Shown here in pieces: positions 1 to 9,941 of a stretch of 46,407 nucleotides of DNA. Both the position numbers and the translations under genes were made by a program. The stretch covers positions 1 through 46,407 of the forward strand of contig CANIEC010000018.1 in the NCBI GenBank assembly GCA_947466085.1, written 5' to 3'. Below the pieces are notes generated by a model. It was given only the letters and a program-made list of their open reading frames with translations, made no database searches and was not told the DNA's origin. How positions within the stretch are numbered: position 1 is the first letter of the stretch; each line of letters opens with the position of its first letter. This DNA comes from Rhodospirillales bacterium (GTDB taxonomy: Bacteria > Pseudomonadota > Alphaproteobacteria > Reyranellales > Reyranellaceae).

Positions 1-2
1 AC

Positions 3-92
3 ATCCAGCCGCTGATCGATGCCGTCTGGGCGCTCGACCGCAGCGAGGACGTTTCGGCGCTTCTGGCGCTGGCGGTGCCTACTCGACGGTGA
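3..92 (+). CDS. C-terminal fragment of an unidentified protein
   Basis: An open frame enters from the left edge and ends at a TGA at 90-92. The 29 visible residues (beginning IQPLIDAVWALDRSEDV and ending PTRR) read like two amphipathic helices and have normal codon use for this genome, so this is probably the tail of a real gene. The family cannot be told from so little. It would be convergent with, and overlap by 14 bases, the leftward binding-protein gene that ends at 79. Confidence 0.4.
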   Translation: MQPLIDAVWALDRSEDVSALLALAVPTRR

Positions 93-1050
93 CGTTGGCG
101 GCCGCCGCGACCGCCTTCCAGGTCGCGATGTCCTTCTGGATGAAGGCCGCAAACGCTTCCGGCGTGTTGCCGACCGTCTGCATGGCCTGCTTCTCCAGCA
201 GCTCCTTGGTGGCGGGATCGGCCAAGGCCTTCACGATCTCGGCGTTCAGCTTCTTGATCACGGCGGGCGGCGTCTTGGCCGGCGCCAGGATGCCGTGCCA
301 GGCCAGCGCCTCAAAGCCGGGATAGCCGCTCTCCACGACCGTGGGCACCTCGGGCGCCACCGGCGACCGTTCGAGGCTGGTGACGGCCAGTGCGCGCAGC
401 TTGCCGGACCTGATGTGCGGCAGGACGCTGATCGGGTCGCCGAACACCACGTTCAACTGGCCGCTGACGAGATCGCCGACCGCCAGCGCCGTGCCGCGAT
501 AGGGCACGTGGGTCATCTTCAGGCCGGCCTTGCTGGCGAACAGCTCGGCCACGAGATGGTTGGCCGCACCCACGCCGGTCGACCCGTAGTTCAGGGCGCC
601 GGGCTTGCTCCTGGCCAGCGTCACGAATTCCTGCAGGGTCTTGGCTGGCGAGTCGGAGTTGACGACCAGGATGTAGGGATAGGCCGTCGTCATGGTGACC
701 GGCGCGAAGTCCTTCACCGGATCGTAGGGCAAGGTCTTGTAGACGGCTGGATTGATCGAGATCGGGCCGGACTGGCCGAGCAGCAGCGTGTAGCCGTCGG
801 GCTCGGCCTTGGCCACGAGATCGGTGCCGACGATCGAGCCGGCCCCGCCCTTGTTCTCGATCACGATCGGCTGGCCGGTATTCTCGCTGACTTTCTTCGC
901 CACGATGCGCGCCACCGAATCGGCGCCGCCGCCTGGCGCATAGGGCACCACGAGCTTGAGAGACTTGGACGGAAACTCCTGCGCCCAGGCAGGGCTCGCG
1001 ACGATGGCCAGCACCAGCACGCCGGCGGCGCGCCTCGTCATCTTCTTCAT
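79..1050 (-). CDS. Bug/TctC-family tripartite tricarboxylate transporter substrate-binding protein
   Basis: A 323-residue periplasmic binding protein of the Bug (TctC) family, which captures carboxylates and related small molecules for TTT-type uptake. A signal peptide (MKKMTRRAAGVLVLAIVASPAWA) is followed by the typical mature start FPSKSLKLVVPYAPGGGADS, and later by family blocks such as GSTGVGAANHLVAELF and HVPYRGTALAVGDLVSGQ. The ATG at 1050 was chosen because GGGAG lies 6 bases upstream and the signal peptide starts there; an in-frame ATG at 1101 would add 17 residues with no better ribosome site. No TctA or TctB membrane subunit is nearby, so it is an orphan receptor, which is common for this family. 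The ligand cannot be read from the sequence. Confidence 0.93.
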   Translation of the reverse strand: MKKMTRRAAGVLVLAIVASPAWAQEFPSKSLKLVVPYAPGGGADSVARIVAKKVSENTGQPIVIENKGGAGSIVGTDLVAKAEPDGYTLLLGQSGPISINPAVYKTLPYDPVKDFAPVTMTTAYPYILVVNSDSPAKTLQEFVTLARSKPGALNYGSTGVGAANHLVAELFASKAGLKMTHVPYRGTALAVGDLVSGQLNVVFGDPISVLPHIRSGKLRALAVTSLERSPVAPEVPTVVESGYPGFEALAWHGILAPAKTPPAVIKKLNAEIVKALADPATKELLEKQAMQTVGNTPEAFAAFIQKDIATWKAVAAAANVTVE

Positions 1051-1150
1051 TGTTTTCTCCCGGGACTTCATTTGCGGCGTCGTTGAGAATACCGCCGACA
1101 ACGGCTACTGAAACACCGGCATGGGGCAATCTTGCGTCTCTCGAACGGCG

Positions 1151-1450
1151 TCAGGCCGCCTCCCCCCTCAACTGGGCGAGTCCCCGCTTCATCAGGGCCT
1201 TGGTGTAGCGTTCCCGGCCGATATCGGGCGGAACCGCCTTCTTGTCGGGCGGCGTCGTGAATATGGCAGTCAGTTCCTTCAGTTCCGCCTCGGCGAGCTT
1301 GAAATTGCCGCGCTTCATGTAGCCCAGGGCGCGGAAGAGGCACTCCTCCTCCTTCCAGTTGGGCTCGCGGTTCCAGTCGTCGAGCTGATGCAGCGCCGCC
1401 GCGAAGCGCGCCAGTATCGTCGCCTTGAATTGGGAAGTTACACGATACAT
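1151..1450 (-). CDS. hypothetical 99-residue protein
   Basis: A small, charged, probably all-helical cytoplasmic protein. It has no signal peptide or membrane segment. The central part (LFRALGYMKRGNFKLAEAEL) resembles one TPR-like helix pair, and the end is rich in Lys, Arg and Glu. A GGAACGG about 10 bases before the ATG could serve as ribosome site. It is divergent from the membrane-protein gene at 1540, with about 90 bases between the two starts. I do not recognise the family. Codon use is normal for the genome, which supports a real gene. Confidence 0.6.
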   Translation of the reverse strand: MYRVTSQFKATILARFAAALHQLDDWNREPNWKEEECLFRALGYMKRGNFKLAEAELKELTAIFTTPPDKKAVPPDIGRERYTKALMKRGLAQLRGEAA

Positions 1451-1539
1451 GACATCCGCCCGTTCCTGTTGTCTGGCGCGATGGTGCGCGCGCGGCGCTC
1501 CTGCCGCAAGCGCCGTGGCCTAAGCCGCCGGCCGGCCCG

Positions 1540-3234
1540 ATGACCCTTCTGGCTCTCTCCGATCCCTTGCGGCACGACCGCGTGCCGCGCGGCACGCTCG
1601 TCGATCTTGCGTTGCTCGTCGTCGGCAGCAGCGCCGTGCTGATCGCCCTCATCCTGTGGTTCGACAATGCGCAGGGCGGATTGACCGGCAATGGCGTCTT
1701 CAAGAGCCTCGAGCTGAAGCCCTGGGTGGTCGATCCGGCGAACGCGCCGCTCTACCCCTCCAACTATCTCTTCTACCCGCTCTACGGCGCCCTCTGCCGC
1801 CTGCTCGACCTTTTGGGTGTCTTTGCCGGCGATCCGCGGCGCCAGCTCACCATCCTCAATGCCGTGAGCGCGAGCCTCTGTACTGGCGTGGCCTATCTGC
1901 TCGCGCGTGCGCTGACGGGCGACCGGGTCATCGCCTGGCTGACGGGTGCATTCCACCTCGCGACCAGCCACGTAATGTTCCTCGCCATCGTCAATGAGGA
2001 CATCATGCCGAGCTACACGGTGATGTTCGCGGCGATGGCGCTGGGCGCGGTCTGGTTCGCGCGGCCGTCGGTGGCCCGCGTAGCAGCCGTCTCCGTGCTG
2101 TTCTCGATCGGCTGGCTGTTCGAATGGCGGCTGATGTTCCCGACCCTGCCGGCGATGCTGGCCGCGCTCTGGCTGTGCGAACCGCGCCTCGGGCGCCGCC
2201 TCGCCTGGATCGCGCTGTTCGTCGCCTGCATGGTCGCCACGGCGACCGTTGTGGCGCTGGCCTGGCGGGGCCATGCCGGCGCCGTCGGCCCCTTCGATCT
2301 CATCTGGACGGGCAAGGCTGTTCGTTCGGTGTGGGCGGGCTTCACCTGGGCCAAGGTCGGCTACCTGTGGGACGGCATCGTGGCCTACCTGCTGGGAACC
2401 GGCATCACGACCTTCGACGGGCTTCCCGGCTGGGACATCTGGCGGTTCGCCACGACCTTCTGGCTGCTCGGCATCGCCGGCGTCGCAGGCTCGAACCTGA
2501 GGCGCGCCGACGATGGCCCGGCGCGGGCCCTGCTGGCGGTGTTCGGCGTCACCTTCCTCGCCGGTGAGGTCTTCAACCTCTATTCCCAGCCGCAGGACCC
2601 TCAGATGCAGATCAACGTCATGGCCTGGGTGACCCCGGCCTGGGCGCTGGTGCTGCTGGCAGCGCACCGGCGCTGGCCGGCGCGCGGCCTTGCCGCCATG
2701 GCTGCCGTCACCGTGGCGCTGTTTGCCTACAATGTCTGGAGCATCGCCCCGCTGCGCGGGCTCGACAGCAAATGGCGCGGCGCCATCGAGCGCCTGGAAC
2801 GTCAGGGCGATCCGGCACGCACCGTCTTCCTGCTGCACGATTTCGACTGGACGATGGTCTACGCCTCGCTGCACTGGGGCACCGCGGAGCCCGGTGTCGC
2901 CGGGCTGGGGCCCGCGCCGCAGGCCCTGCCGAAGTTCAAATGGATCGGATTCACCGGCGACGTGCTGCGACACCCCGACTGGAGCACCGAGCGGCATGTC
3001 GAGTCCCTGCGGCGACAGATCGACCGCGCCCTGGAGCTTGGCTACGAGGTGATCGTCGTGCGCCTGTGGAACATTCCTGAGGCACAGCTGCTGACCGAGA
3101 CCGGCATGGTCGCCGATGCCGGCCGTCTCGGTGCGCTGCAACGCATGCTGCGCACCGACTTCGTCGCGACGCCGGTGTCGGTCGATCCGGTCGCGGGTTC
3201 CCTGTACCGGCTGCAGCGCGCCGCCGGCCGCTGA
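1540..3234 (+). CDS. polytopic membrane protein, possibly a GT-C-like glycosyltransferase
   Basis: A 564-residue protein with about ten hydrophobic segments between residues 20 and 405 and a soluble C-terminal domain of about 155 residues that begins near LDSKWRGAIERL. Between the third and fourth helices is an NED triplet (residues 152-154, in VNEDIMPSY); acidic pairs early in a polytopic protein are typical of GT-C lipid-linked-sugar glycosyltransferases. The whole protein is not one I recognise, so that role is inference only. No clear Shine-Dalgarno precedes the ATG at 1540. The gene stands alone and converges with the dehydrogenase gene, leaving 4 bases between the two stop codons. Confidence 0.7.
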   Translation: MTLLALSDPLRHDRVPRGTLVDLALLVVGSSAVLIALILWFDNAQGGLTGNGVFKSLELKPWVVDPANAPLYPSNYLFYPLYGALCRLLDLLGVFAGDPRRQLTILNAVSASLCTGVAYLLARALTGDRVIAWLTGAFHLATSHVMFLAIVNEDIMPSYTVMFAAMALGAVWFARPSVARVAAVSVLFSIGWLFEWRLMFPTLPAMLAALWLCEPRLGRRLAWIALFVACMVATATVVALAWRGHAGAVGPFDLIWTGKAVRSVWAGFTWAKVGYLWDGIVAYLLGTGITTFDGLPGWDIWRFATTFWLLGIAGVAGSNLRRADDGPARALLAVFGVTFLAGEVFNLYSQPQDPQMQINVMAWVTPAWALVLLAAHRRWPARGLAAMAAVTVALFAYNVWSIAPLRGLDSKWRGAIERLERQGDPARTVFLLHDFDWTMVYASLHWGTAEPGVAGLGPAPQALPKFKWIGFTGDVLRHPDWSTERHVESLRRQIDRALELGYEVIVVRLWNIPEAQLLTETGMVADAGRLGALQRMLRTDFVATPVSVDPVAGSLYRLQRAAGR

Positions 3235-3238
3235 CGGC

Positions 3239-4333
3239 CTACATCGTCGCCTGCTGGATGCGCCGCTCGTCGAGGCCGACCGAGCGCGCGGTCTCGACGA
3301 TGGCGGCCCAGGTATCGTCCGGCAGCGGCACGCCGTCGGCGAGGCGCTGAGCGCGGGTGCGGGATTCCTGTTCGCCGGGCACCAGGATCTCGACGCCGGG
3401 CGTGGCCGGCCTGGAGCCCTTCACGAACGAGACGTATTTGGCGATGTCCGTCGGGAAGAAGCCCTCGGCGTCGAAAACCTTGGGATCGACGTAGAAGGAG
3501 AGCATCCCATTGGCGAAGCGGCCGCGCTTGGGATCGGTCGCACCCGTGCCCGAGAGCGACCCGCCCAGTATCTCGCACATGAAGGCGAGGCCCGAGCCCT
3601 TGTGGTCGCCGAAAGCGCGGATGGCGCCGGTGCCCTTGCTGTGGTCGCGCGGGCCGGTCGGCGTGTAGTCGCCGTAGAGGAGATGCGGGTCGGCGCTCTG
3701 CTTGCCGTCGGGACCGATCAGTGCGCCTTCCGGCAGCTTCTTGCCACCCTGGCTCGTCACCAGGACCTTGCCCTCGGCCACGATCGAGGTGGCGAAGTCG
3801 AGGACCAGCGGATCCTCGCCAGGCCGCGGGACTCCCACGCAGTAGGGCGCCGTCGAGAAGCGCCGCTCGACGCCGCCATAGGGCGCCACCAGGACGCTGC
3901 CCGACGCATTCACGAAATGCACCGAGACGAGACCCGCTTCGGCCGCCATCTCCGCCCAGTCGCCGACCCTGCCGACATGGCCCGCATTGCGCAGGGTCAC
4001 GGCCGAGAGGCCGTTCTTCAGACACTTGTCGATGCCGATCCGCACGGCCTGCGGTGTCACGGTCTGGCCGAAGCCATACTTGCCATCGACAACGGCGATC
4101 ACCGGCGTGTCGACCAGCACGTCGACCGTCACGTCGGCAATGACCGTGCCGCTCTTCTTCTGCGAAGCGTAGCGCGGCACGCGCACGACGCCGTGGCTGT
4201 CGTGGCCCGACAGGTTGGCGCTGACGAGGTACCGGCCGATGCGACCGCCCTCCTCCTTCGAACATCCCGCAGTGGCAAAGATGTCCGCGACGAAGGATTC
4301 GAGCTCCTTCGCCTTGATCGTCACGCTGCCCAT
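3239..4333 (-). CDS. Ldh family (malate/L-lactate/ureidoglycolate dehydrogenase type) oxidoreductase
   Basis: A 364-residue member of the Ldh_2 family, NAD(P)-dependent enzymes that oxidise 2-hydroxy acids such as malate, L-lactate, 2,3-diketogulonate or ureidoglycolate. Family marks visible are GHDSHGV near residues 43-49 (with the catalytic His), NAGHVGRVGDW, a LDFATS strand and DHKGSGLAFMCEILGG. Its ATG is one base after the stop of the SDR gene (TGACATG), so it is probably translated by coupling and is the last gene of the leftward sugar-type ABC operon. In that setting a sugar-acid or hydroxy-acid substrate is more likely than a ureide, although ureidoglycolate dehydrogenases belong to the same family. 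Confidence 0.92.
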   Translation of the reverse strand: MGSVTIKAKELESFVADIFATAGCSKEEGGRIGRYLVSANLSGHDSHGVVRVPRYASQKKSGTVIADVTVDVLVDTPVIAVVDGKYGFGQTVTPQAVRIGIDKCLKNGLSAVTLRNAGHVGRVGDWAEMAAEAGLVSVHFVNASGSVLVAPYGGVERRFSTAPYCVGVPRPGEDPLVLDFATSIVAEGKVLVTSQGGKKLPEGALIGPDGKQSADPHLLYGDYTPTGPRDHSKGTGAIRAFGDHKGSGLAFMCEILGGSLSGTGATDPKRGRFANGMLSFYVDPKVFDAEGFFPTDIAKYVSFVKGSRPATPGVEILVPGEQESRTRAQRLADGVPLPDDTWAAIVETARSVGLDERRIQQATM

Positions 4334-4334
4334 G

Positions 4335-5099
4335 TCAGGACTTGCCGCGCTGCAGGCTCGCGACGTAGCCGCGGTTCCAGGTCGGGTTGATCATGACCTC
4401 GTTGATGACGATGTGCGGCGGCAGGCAGGCGATGTAGCGGATCAGGTCGCCGACATCCTCCGACTGCGCCATGCGCTTGCGCTCGGCCGGCGTGATGGGG
4501 ATCGGCCGCTTGTCGAGGATCGGCGTCGCGACCTCGCCCGGGCAGACCACGCAGGAGCGGATGCCGTTGACGCACTCTTCCATGTTAATCGTATGGCTCA
4601 TCGCCACCACACCGTGCTTGGCCGCCGAATAGGCCGGCCCCGACAGCAGGCTCGGCACCTTGCCGGCGACCGACGACGTATGGATCAGCACGCCGCCCTT
4701 GTTCTTGCGCATCAGCGGCAGCACCGCCGAGGTGCAGTAGAAGGCGCTCGACAGGTTGCCGTGCACGACCTCGTCGACACCCTTGGGCGTCAGCTGCTTC
4801 CAGCTCCGCTTCTGGATGTTGAGGCCGGCATTGTTAACCAGGATGTCGATGCGCCGGTGCTTCTTGGCGATCGCCGCGACCGTCTTCTCGACCGCAGAAG
4901 CCTTCATCAGGTCCGCCGGCTTCACCTCGGCCTTGCCGCCCGCCTCGGCGATCATCGCCGCGGTCTCCTCGAGCGGCGCCCGGCGCCGGCCGGTCAGCAC
5001 CACGGTCGCACCGTCCTTTGCGAGGGCCACTGCCGCCGCCTGGCCAATACCCGAGCCAGCACCAGTTACCCAGGCCACTTTGCCCGTCAACGAACCCAT
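4335..5099 (-). CDS. SDR family NAD(P)-dependent oxidoreductase
   Basis: A 254-residue classical short-chain dehydrogenase. The Rossmann nucleotide motif TGAGSGIG is at residues 12-19, NNAG at 89-92, the catalytic Ser in HTSSVAG near 142, and YSAAK with Tyr157 and Lys161. An Arg pair after the second strand (TGRRR) suggests a preference for NADP. It lies between the ABC ATPase gene (30 bases upstream) and the Ldh-type dehydrogenase gene (1 base downstream), so the two enzymes probably oxidise or reduce the imported substrate in sequence. The exact substrate cannot be seen. Confidence 0.94.
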   Translation of the reverse strand: MGSLTGKVAWVTGAGSGIGQAAAVALAKDGATVVLTGRRRAPLEETAAMIAEAGGKAEVKPADLMKASAVEKTVAAIAKKHRRIDILVNNAGLNIQKRSWKQLTPKGVDEVVHGNLSSAFYCTSAVLPLMRKNKGGVLIHTSSVAGKVPSLLSGPAYSAAKHGVVAMSHTINMEECVNGIRSCVVCPGEVATPILDKRPIPITPAERKRMAQSEDVGDLIRYIACLPPHIVINEVMINPTWNRGYVASLQRGKS

Positions 5100-5129
5100 G
5101 AAAATCTCCTCAACGCCGGAAAGCGGTGA

Positions 5130-6230
<1,101 letters not shown>

Positions 6231-6237
6231 GTGTCGA

Positions 6238-7146
6238 CTATCCCTTTGTCGCGCCCGCGGTCAGACCCGCAATGTAATAATCCATGAGGAAGGCGTAGAT
6301 GATGAGCGGCGGCGCCGCGCCCAGCAGCGCGCCGGTCATGATCTGCCCCCAGTTGAAGACGTCGCCCTTGATCAGCGTGGTGATGATGCCCACCGGCAGC
6401 ACCAGCTCGCTGGTCGAGGTGGTGAAGGCCAGCGGGTAGAGGAACTGCGCCCAGGCCACGGTGAAGGTGAAGATCGTCGCCGCGATGATCCCGGGCAGGG
6501 CCACCGGGATGAAGATCTTGGTCAGGGTCTGCATCCAGGTGGCGCCGTCGATCAGCGCCGCCTCGTCCAGTTCCTTCGGGATCGACGCGAAGTAGCCGAT
6601 CATGATCCAGGTGGCGAACGGCACGGTGAGCGTCGGGTAGAGGATGATCATCGTCCACCAGTGGTTCATCAGCTGGATGCCGAACGTCTCATTCACCCAG
6701 GCGAACATCTTGAACAGCGGGATGAACAGCAGCGTTTCCGGGATCAGGTAGGTGAGGAATACCCCGGTCGCCAGGGTGGCCGATCCCCAGAACTTCATGC
6801 GAGCGAGCGCGAAGGCGGCGATCACGCTGATCAACATGGTCAGGATGACGACGCAGATCGACACGATCGCCGAGTTCCGGAAGAACACCAGGAACTGGTT
6901 CTGCGAGAGCAGGTCGATGTAGTTTTGCAGGGTCGGATTGCTGATGAACCACGGGTTCTTCGCGGCCGAGATCTCCGCGCTGGTCTTCAGCGAGGTGATC
7001 AGCATGTAGATCGGCGGCATCAGGAAGAAGATGGCGAACAGCACGAGGAAGAAATAGGACCAGCGCAGCGCCCAGGTCCGGTCGCGGCTCATGCTGCCGT
7101 AGTTGGGCCGGGTCGACGCTCCGGTCGCGACTGCAGTGTTGGCCAT
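6238..7146 (-). CDS. carbohydrate ABC transporter permease, MalG type
   Basis: A 302-residue inner-membrane permease with about six transmembrane helices. The cytoplasmic EAA loop reads EAALIDGATWMQTLTKIFIP near residue 205, the contact site for the ATPase. The N-terminus follows the MalG pattern (cytoplasmic tail, first helix at FLVLFAIFFLMPPIYMLITS, periplasmic loop, then five helices). Its start overlaps the stop of the MalF-type gene by one base (TGATG), indicating translational coupling. Confidence 0.94.
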   Translation of the reverse strand: MANTAVATGASTRPNYGSMSRDRTWALRWSYFFLVLFAIFFLMPPIYMLITSLKTSAEISAAKNPWFISNPTLQNYIDLLSQNQFLVFFRNSAIVSICVVILTMLISVIAAFALARMKFWGSATLATGVFLTYLIPETLLFIPLFKMFAWVNETFGIQLMNHWWTMIILYPTLTVPFATWIMIGYFASIPKELDEAALIDGATWMQTLTKIFIPVALPGIIAATIFTFTVAWAQFLYPLAFTTSTSELVLPVGIITTLIKGDVFNWGQIMTGALLGAAPPLIIYAFLMDYYIAGLTAGATKG

Positions 7147-8075
7147 CAGACTTCACTCCCCCGCTTGGTGATGTCGCGCAGGATGAAGGTCGCGGCGACG
7201 GCCAGGATCGGCACCATGAACAGCGACACGGCGGCGCCGAGCGGAATGTCTCCGCCCTCGATGCCGACGCGGAACGCCCAGGTCCCGAAGATGTGGGTGC
7301 TGTTGAGCGGACCGCCCGCCGTCAGCACGCGCACGATGTCGAAGTTTGCGAAGGTCACGATCAGCGAGAACAGCGCCGTGATCGCGATGATGTTGCGCAT
7401 CATCGGCAGGGTCACGTACCAGATGCGCTGCCACCAGGTGGCGCCGTCGATCGAGGCCGCCTCGTAGAGCTGCTCGGGCACGGACTTCAGCGCCGCGAGG
7501 TACATAATCATGAAGAACGGCGAGCCGATCCACACATTGACCAGGATGACCGAGAAGCGCGCCCAGCCGGCCTCGCCAGTCCAAGGAATGCCTTCGATGC
7601 CGAAAATCGCCAGGAGCCAGTTGAGGGCGCTGTAGGAGGGATCGAACAGCCACAGCCAGGCGAGCGTGCTCATGGCCGGCGGAATGACCCACGGCACCAG
7701 CAGCATGCCGCGCCACTTGCGCTGGCCCTTCGCGGGAATGTTGTGGACGAAGTGGGCGACCACGAAACCGATGATCGCCTTGAATATCACCGCCGTGATG
7801 GCGAAAAGGCAGGACTGGTAGACGACCAGCCAGAACGTGTCGCGGCCGAACAGGAACTCGAAGTTTCCAAAACCGACGAAGCGGGTCATGCCCTTGTTGA
7901 GCGTCGCGAGATAGACCGCGTAACCCGCCGGATAGGCGACCAGGATCGTGATCAGGAGGATCAGCGGCAACGCCATCAGGAAGGCGATGGTCGACTTGCG
8001 CTGCATGAGCTTGTGCAGGCTGCTTCGCTGCTGCGACGGATGCCCGGCCGGATTTCGGGCGGCGATGTCTGCCAT
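7146..8075 (-). CDS. carbohydrate ABC transporter permease, MalF type
   Basis: A 309-residue inner-membrane permease partnering the MalG-type protein. It has a hydrophobic first helix (FLMALPLILLITILVAYPAGY), five more helices and the EAA loop EAASIDGATWWQRIWYVTLP. I chose the ATG at 8075 because GGAG lies about 8 bases upstream; an ATG at 8102 would add nine residues and has no clear ribosome site. The 219-base gap to the binding-protein gene contains a strong stem-loop, so the permeases may be expressed at a lower level than the binding protein. Confidence 0.93.
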   Translation of the reverse strand: MADIAARNPAGHPSQQRSSLHKLMQRKSTIAFLMALPLILLITILVAYPAGYAVYLATLNKGMTRFVGFGNFEFLFGRDTFWLVVYQSCLFAITAVIFKAIIGFVVAHFVHNIPAKGQRKWRGMLLVPWVIPPAMSTLAWLWLFDPSYSALNWLLAIFGIEGIPWTGEAGWARFSVILVNVWIGSPFFMIMYLAALKSVPEQLYEAASIDGATWWQRIWYVTLPMMRNIIAITALFSLIVTFANFDIVRVLTAGGPLNSTHIFGTWAFRVGIEGGDIPLGAAVSLFMVPILAVAATFILRDITKRGSEV

Positions 8076-8250
8076 CGGGTACTCCAAGCCCTGTCGGGCC
8101 ATGCGGAAACGCCAGGTTGAAACAGGCTACGAGAACAATCTGGACCGTACCGCCGCGACGGACGCGGCGGGCTGTCCCGCCCATGGCAGGACCGCCCGCG
8201 CAACCTTCCCGAAACGGTCCTGAGAACCGATTCCGGGGCCGATCCCGGAA

Positions 8251-8287
8251 CCGCCCGCCGATCCCCGTTCGAGGGACCGGCGGGCGG
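8251..8287 (-). terminator. stem-loop after the binding-protein gene
   Basis: A GC-rich inverted repeat (CCGCCCGCCG at 8251-8260 against CGGCGGGCGG at 8278-8287) begins 7 bases after the stop of the binding-protein gene in the direction of transcription. No T-run follows, so it is more likely a partial terminator or an mRNA-stabilising hairpin, as is known after malE-type genes, than a full terminator. Confidence 0.45.
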
Positions 8288-8294
8288 CTTCGCG

Positions 8295-9635
8295 TTAGTT
8301 GCGGCTGAAGCCCTCGAGTTCCTTGGCCGCCCAGTCGAGCGTCTTGTCCATGGCCTCGCCCTTGGCGTAGCGCACGACCATCTGGGTCTGGATGGCCTGG
8401 GTGTAGATCTGCTCCGCGATCTTGTGCGGCGCGGGCGCCGCAGCGATCGAGAGCGTCTGGTGGTTGTGCGGGTTCGGGTAGTGGTAGAGCGTGCCCTTGG
8501 GCGGCGACTCTTCCGCCCAGACCTTGAAGGTGGTGAGCTTCTCGAACGATGGTATGTCGTACCCCTGCGACGCGTTGGTCATCTTCTCGGCGGAACTGGC
8601 CTGCGAGAGGAAGATGATCAGGCTCTTGGCCGCAGACTGGTTCTTGCTGAAGTTCCAGACGCCCCAGAAGTAAGGCAGGAACGGCGCGTAGCGGCCCTTG
8701 GGGCCGACCGGGAAGCCGTGCGTCCAGAGCTGCTCGGCGATCTGCGGCGCATCGCGCTTGGCAACGGCCCAGGCGCTGGGCGGGTTCATGATCAGCGTGC
8801 CCTGGCCCGACACCAGGAACTTGTTGTTCGAGGCGTCATCCCACGACGGCACGTCGGCCGGCAGGAACTGCATCAGCTTCTTGTAGTAGTCGAGCACCTG
8901 GCGGACCTGGTCGTTCTTCACGACGATGTCGCCCTTGGCGTTGACGAGTTGGGCGCCGAAGGCATGGAACAGCGCGCCGGCGGTGTCGACGCTGTCGGAC
9001 GTCGTGCCGAGCCCCATGCCGAACGGATTGCCGCCCTTCTGGCAGGCCTCCGCCGCCTTGAGGAAGTTGTCGAGGTTCCAGGCGTCCGCCTTGGGGGCCG
9101 CTCCGGCCGGGTACATCGCCTGGATGTCGATGCCAGCATGCTTCTTCAGGAGATCGATCCGCGAGCATGGGCCCTTGATCTGGCTGCCCGAGGTGGCCGG
9201 CACAGCAAGCCACTTTCCGTTCAGCTTGCCGAGATATTCGACGGTACCGTTGACCGCGCCGTTCTCCTTGATGAGCGGCTCCATGACGTCGTTCATCGGC
9301 ACGAGCTGGTCGGCGTAGCGCGCGGGGAGCCAGGTCGAGAAGGCGAGCACGTCGTGGCCCGACTTTGCCTGCGATTCGGCGGCGGTGGTCAGCAGCAGCT
9401 TGTTGCCCTGCGAGGTGATGAAGTCTATCGAGACTTCGACCTTGTTCTTCTCGGCCCACTCCTTCACCAGAGCCTCAGTCGCCTTGTTGGCGCCCGGCAC
9501 CCAGTGGTCCCAGAAACCGACCGAGAGCTTGCCGGCGGCATTCGCGCTCCGCACGAACGGCGCCGCCACGAGAGCCGCGGAAGCTGCAGCTGTGCCGGCG
9601 ACGAATCGACGACGATTGACCTTCATCGAGACCAT
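8295..9635 (-). CDS. carbohydrate ABC transporter substrate-binding protein with Tat signal
   Basis: A 446-residue extracellular solute-binding protein of the carbohydrate (cluster B, family 1) type. The N-terminus has a twin-arginine signal (NRRRFVAG, then an Ala-rich hydrophobic stretch ending SANAA), so it is probably exported folded. The mature part starts with the strand KLSVGFWDHW and contains typical family segments (QLVPMNDVMEPLIKENGAVN, GTLIMNPPSAWAV). The ATG at 9635 has GAGGAGG about 6 bases upstream. It is the first gene of the leftward operon with two permeases, ATPase, SDR and Ldh-type dehydrogenase. The ligand is probably a sugar, polyol or sugar acid, by inference from the operon. 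Confidence 0.93.
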   Translation of the reverse strand: MVSMKVNRRRFVAGTAAASAALVAAPFVRSANAAGKLSVGFWDHWVPGANKATEALVKEWAEKNKVEVSIDFITSQGNKLLLTTAAESQAKSGHDVLAFSTWLPARYADQLVPMNDVMEPLIKENGAVNGTVEYLGKLNGKWLAVPATSGSQIKGPCSRIDLLKKHAGIDIQAMYPAGAAPKADAWNLDNFLKAAEACQKGGNPFGMGLGTTSDSVDTAGALFHAFGAQLVNAKGDIVVKNDQVRQVLDYYKKLMQFLPADVPSWDDASNNKFLVSGQGTLIMNPPSAWAVAKRDAPQIAEQLWTHGFPVGPKGRYAPFLPYFWGVWNFSKNQSAAKSLIIFLSQASSAEKMTNASQGYDIPSFEKLTTFKVWAEESPPKGTLYHYPNPHNHQTLSIAAAPAPHKIAEQIYTQAIQTQMVVRYAKGEAMDKTLDWAAKELEGFSRN

Positions 9636-9941
9636 GTTTCCTCCTCAGAGCCGATTTCGACCGGCAGATTGATCCCAGCCCGCGCTGACGCTTGGGGCAC
9701 TGGCTCTCAAACGGAGCCTTGCAGCGATGCTATGCACAAGACGCCGGGCAAGCAATGCATTTTGACATGGGATTCGGATTGGAACGGAATTTGACAGGCT
9801 GCAGCGAGACTTGGATGCTCCGCCGCCCAGAGCCGTAACGGGGCCTCCAATTCCTGCGAGAGCGTTCTATGAATTGCGTCCTGATCGGGCTCCATCGCCG
9901 GATCTACCGGCACCAGATCTGAAAGAAGCGTCCGCCTCCTC
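9636..9941. other. divergent intergenic region, 306 bp
   Basis: This region separates the leftward ABC operon from the rightward aminotransferase gene. It holds a candidate leftward promoter (9727-9755) and two TTGACA hexamers on the plus strand (9762-9767 and 9791-9796), the second of which could be a -35 box for the aminotransferase gene. A minus-strand open frame at 9707-9943 has neither a ribosome site nor a family resemblance. No clear operator palindrome is seen. Confidence 0.4.
9727..9755 (-). promoter_or_regulatory. candidate sigma-70 promoter of the sugar ABC operon
   Basis: On the minus strand, TTGCTT (9750-9755) and TAGCAT (9727-9732) are separated by exactly 17 bases and lie about 92 bases upstream of the binding-protein start. 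The match to the -35 and -10 consensus is partial (3 and 4 of 6), so this is only a candidate. Confidence 0.3.

Noticed and set aside
1438..3141. A 567-residue open frame antisense to the membrane protein
   Set aside because: It is rich in Arg, His, Gln and Asp, as expected for the opposite strand of a GC-rich gene, and has no start signal. The plus-strand frame has clear transmembrane segments.
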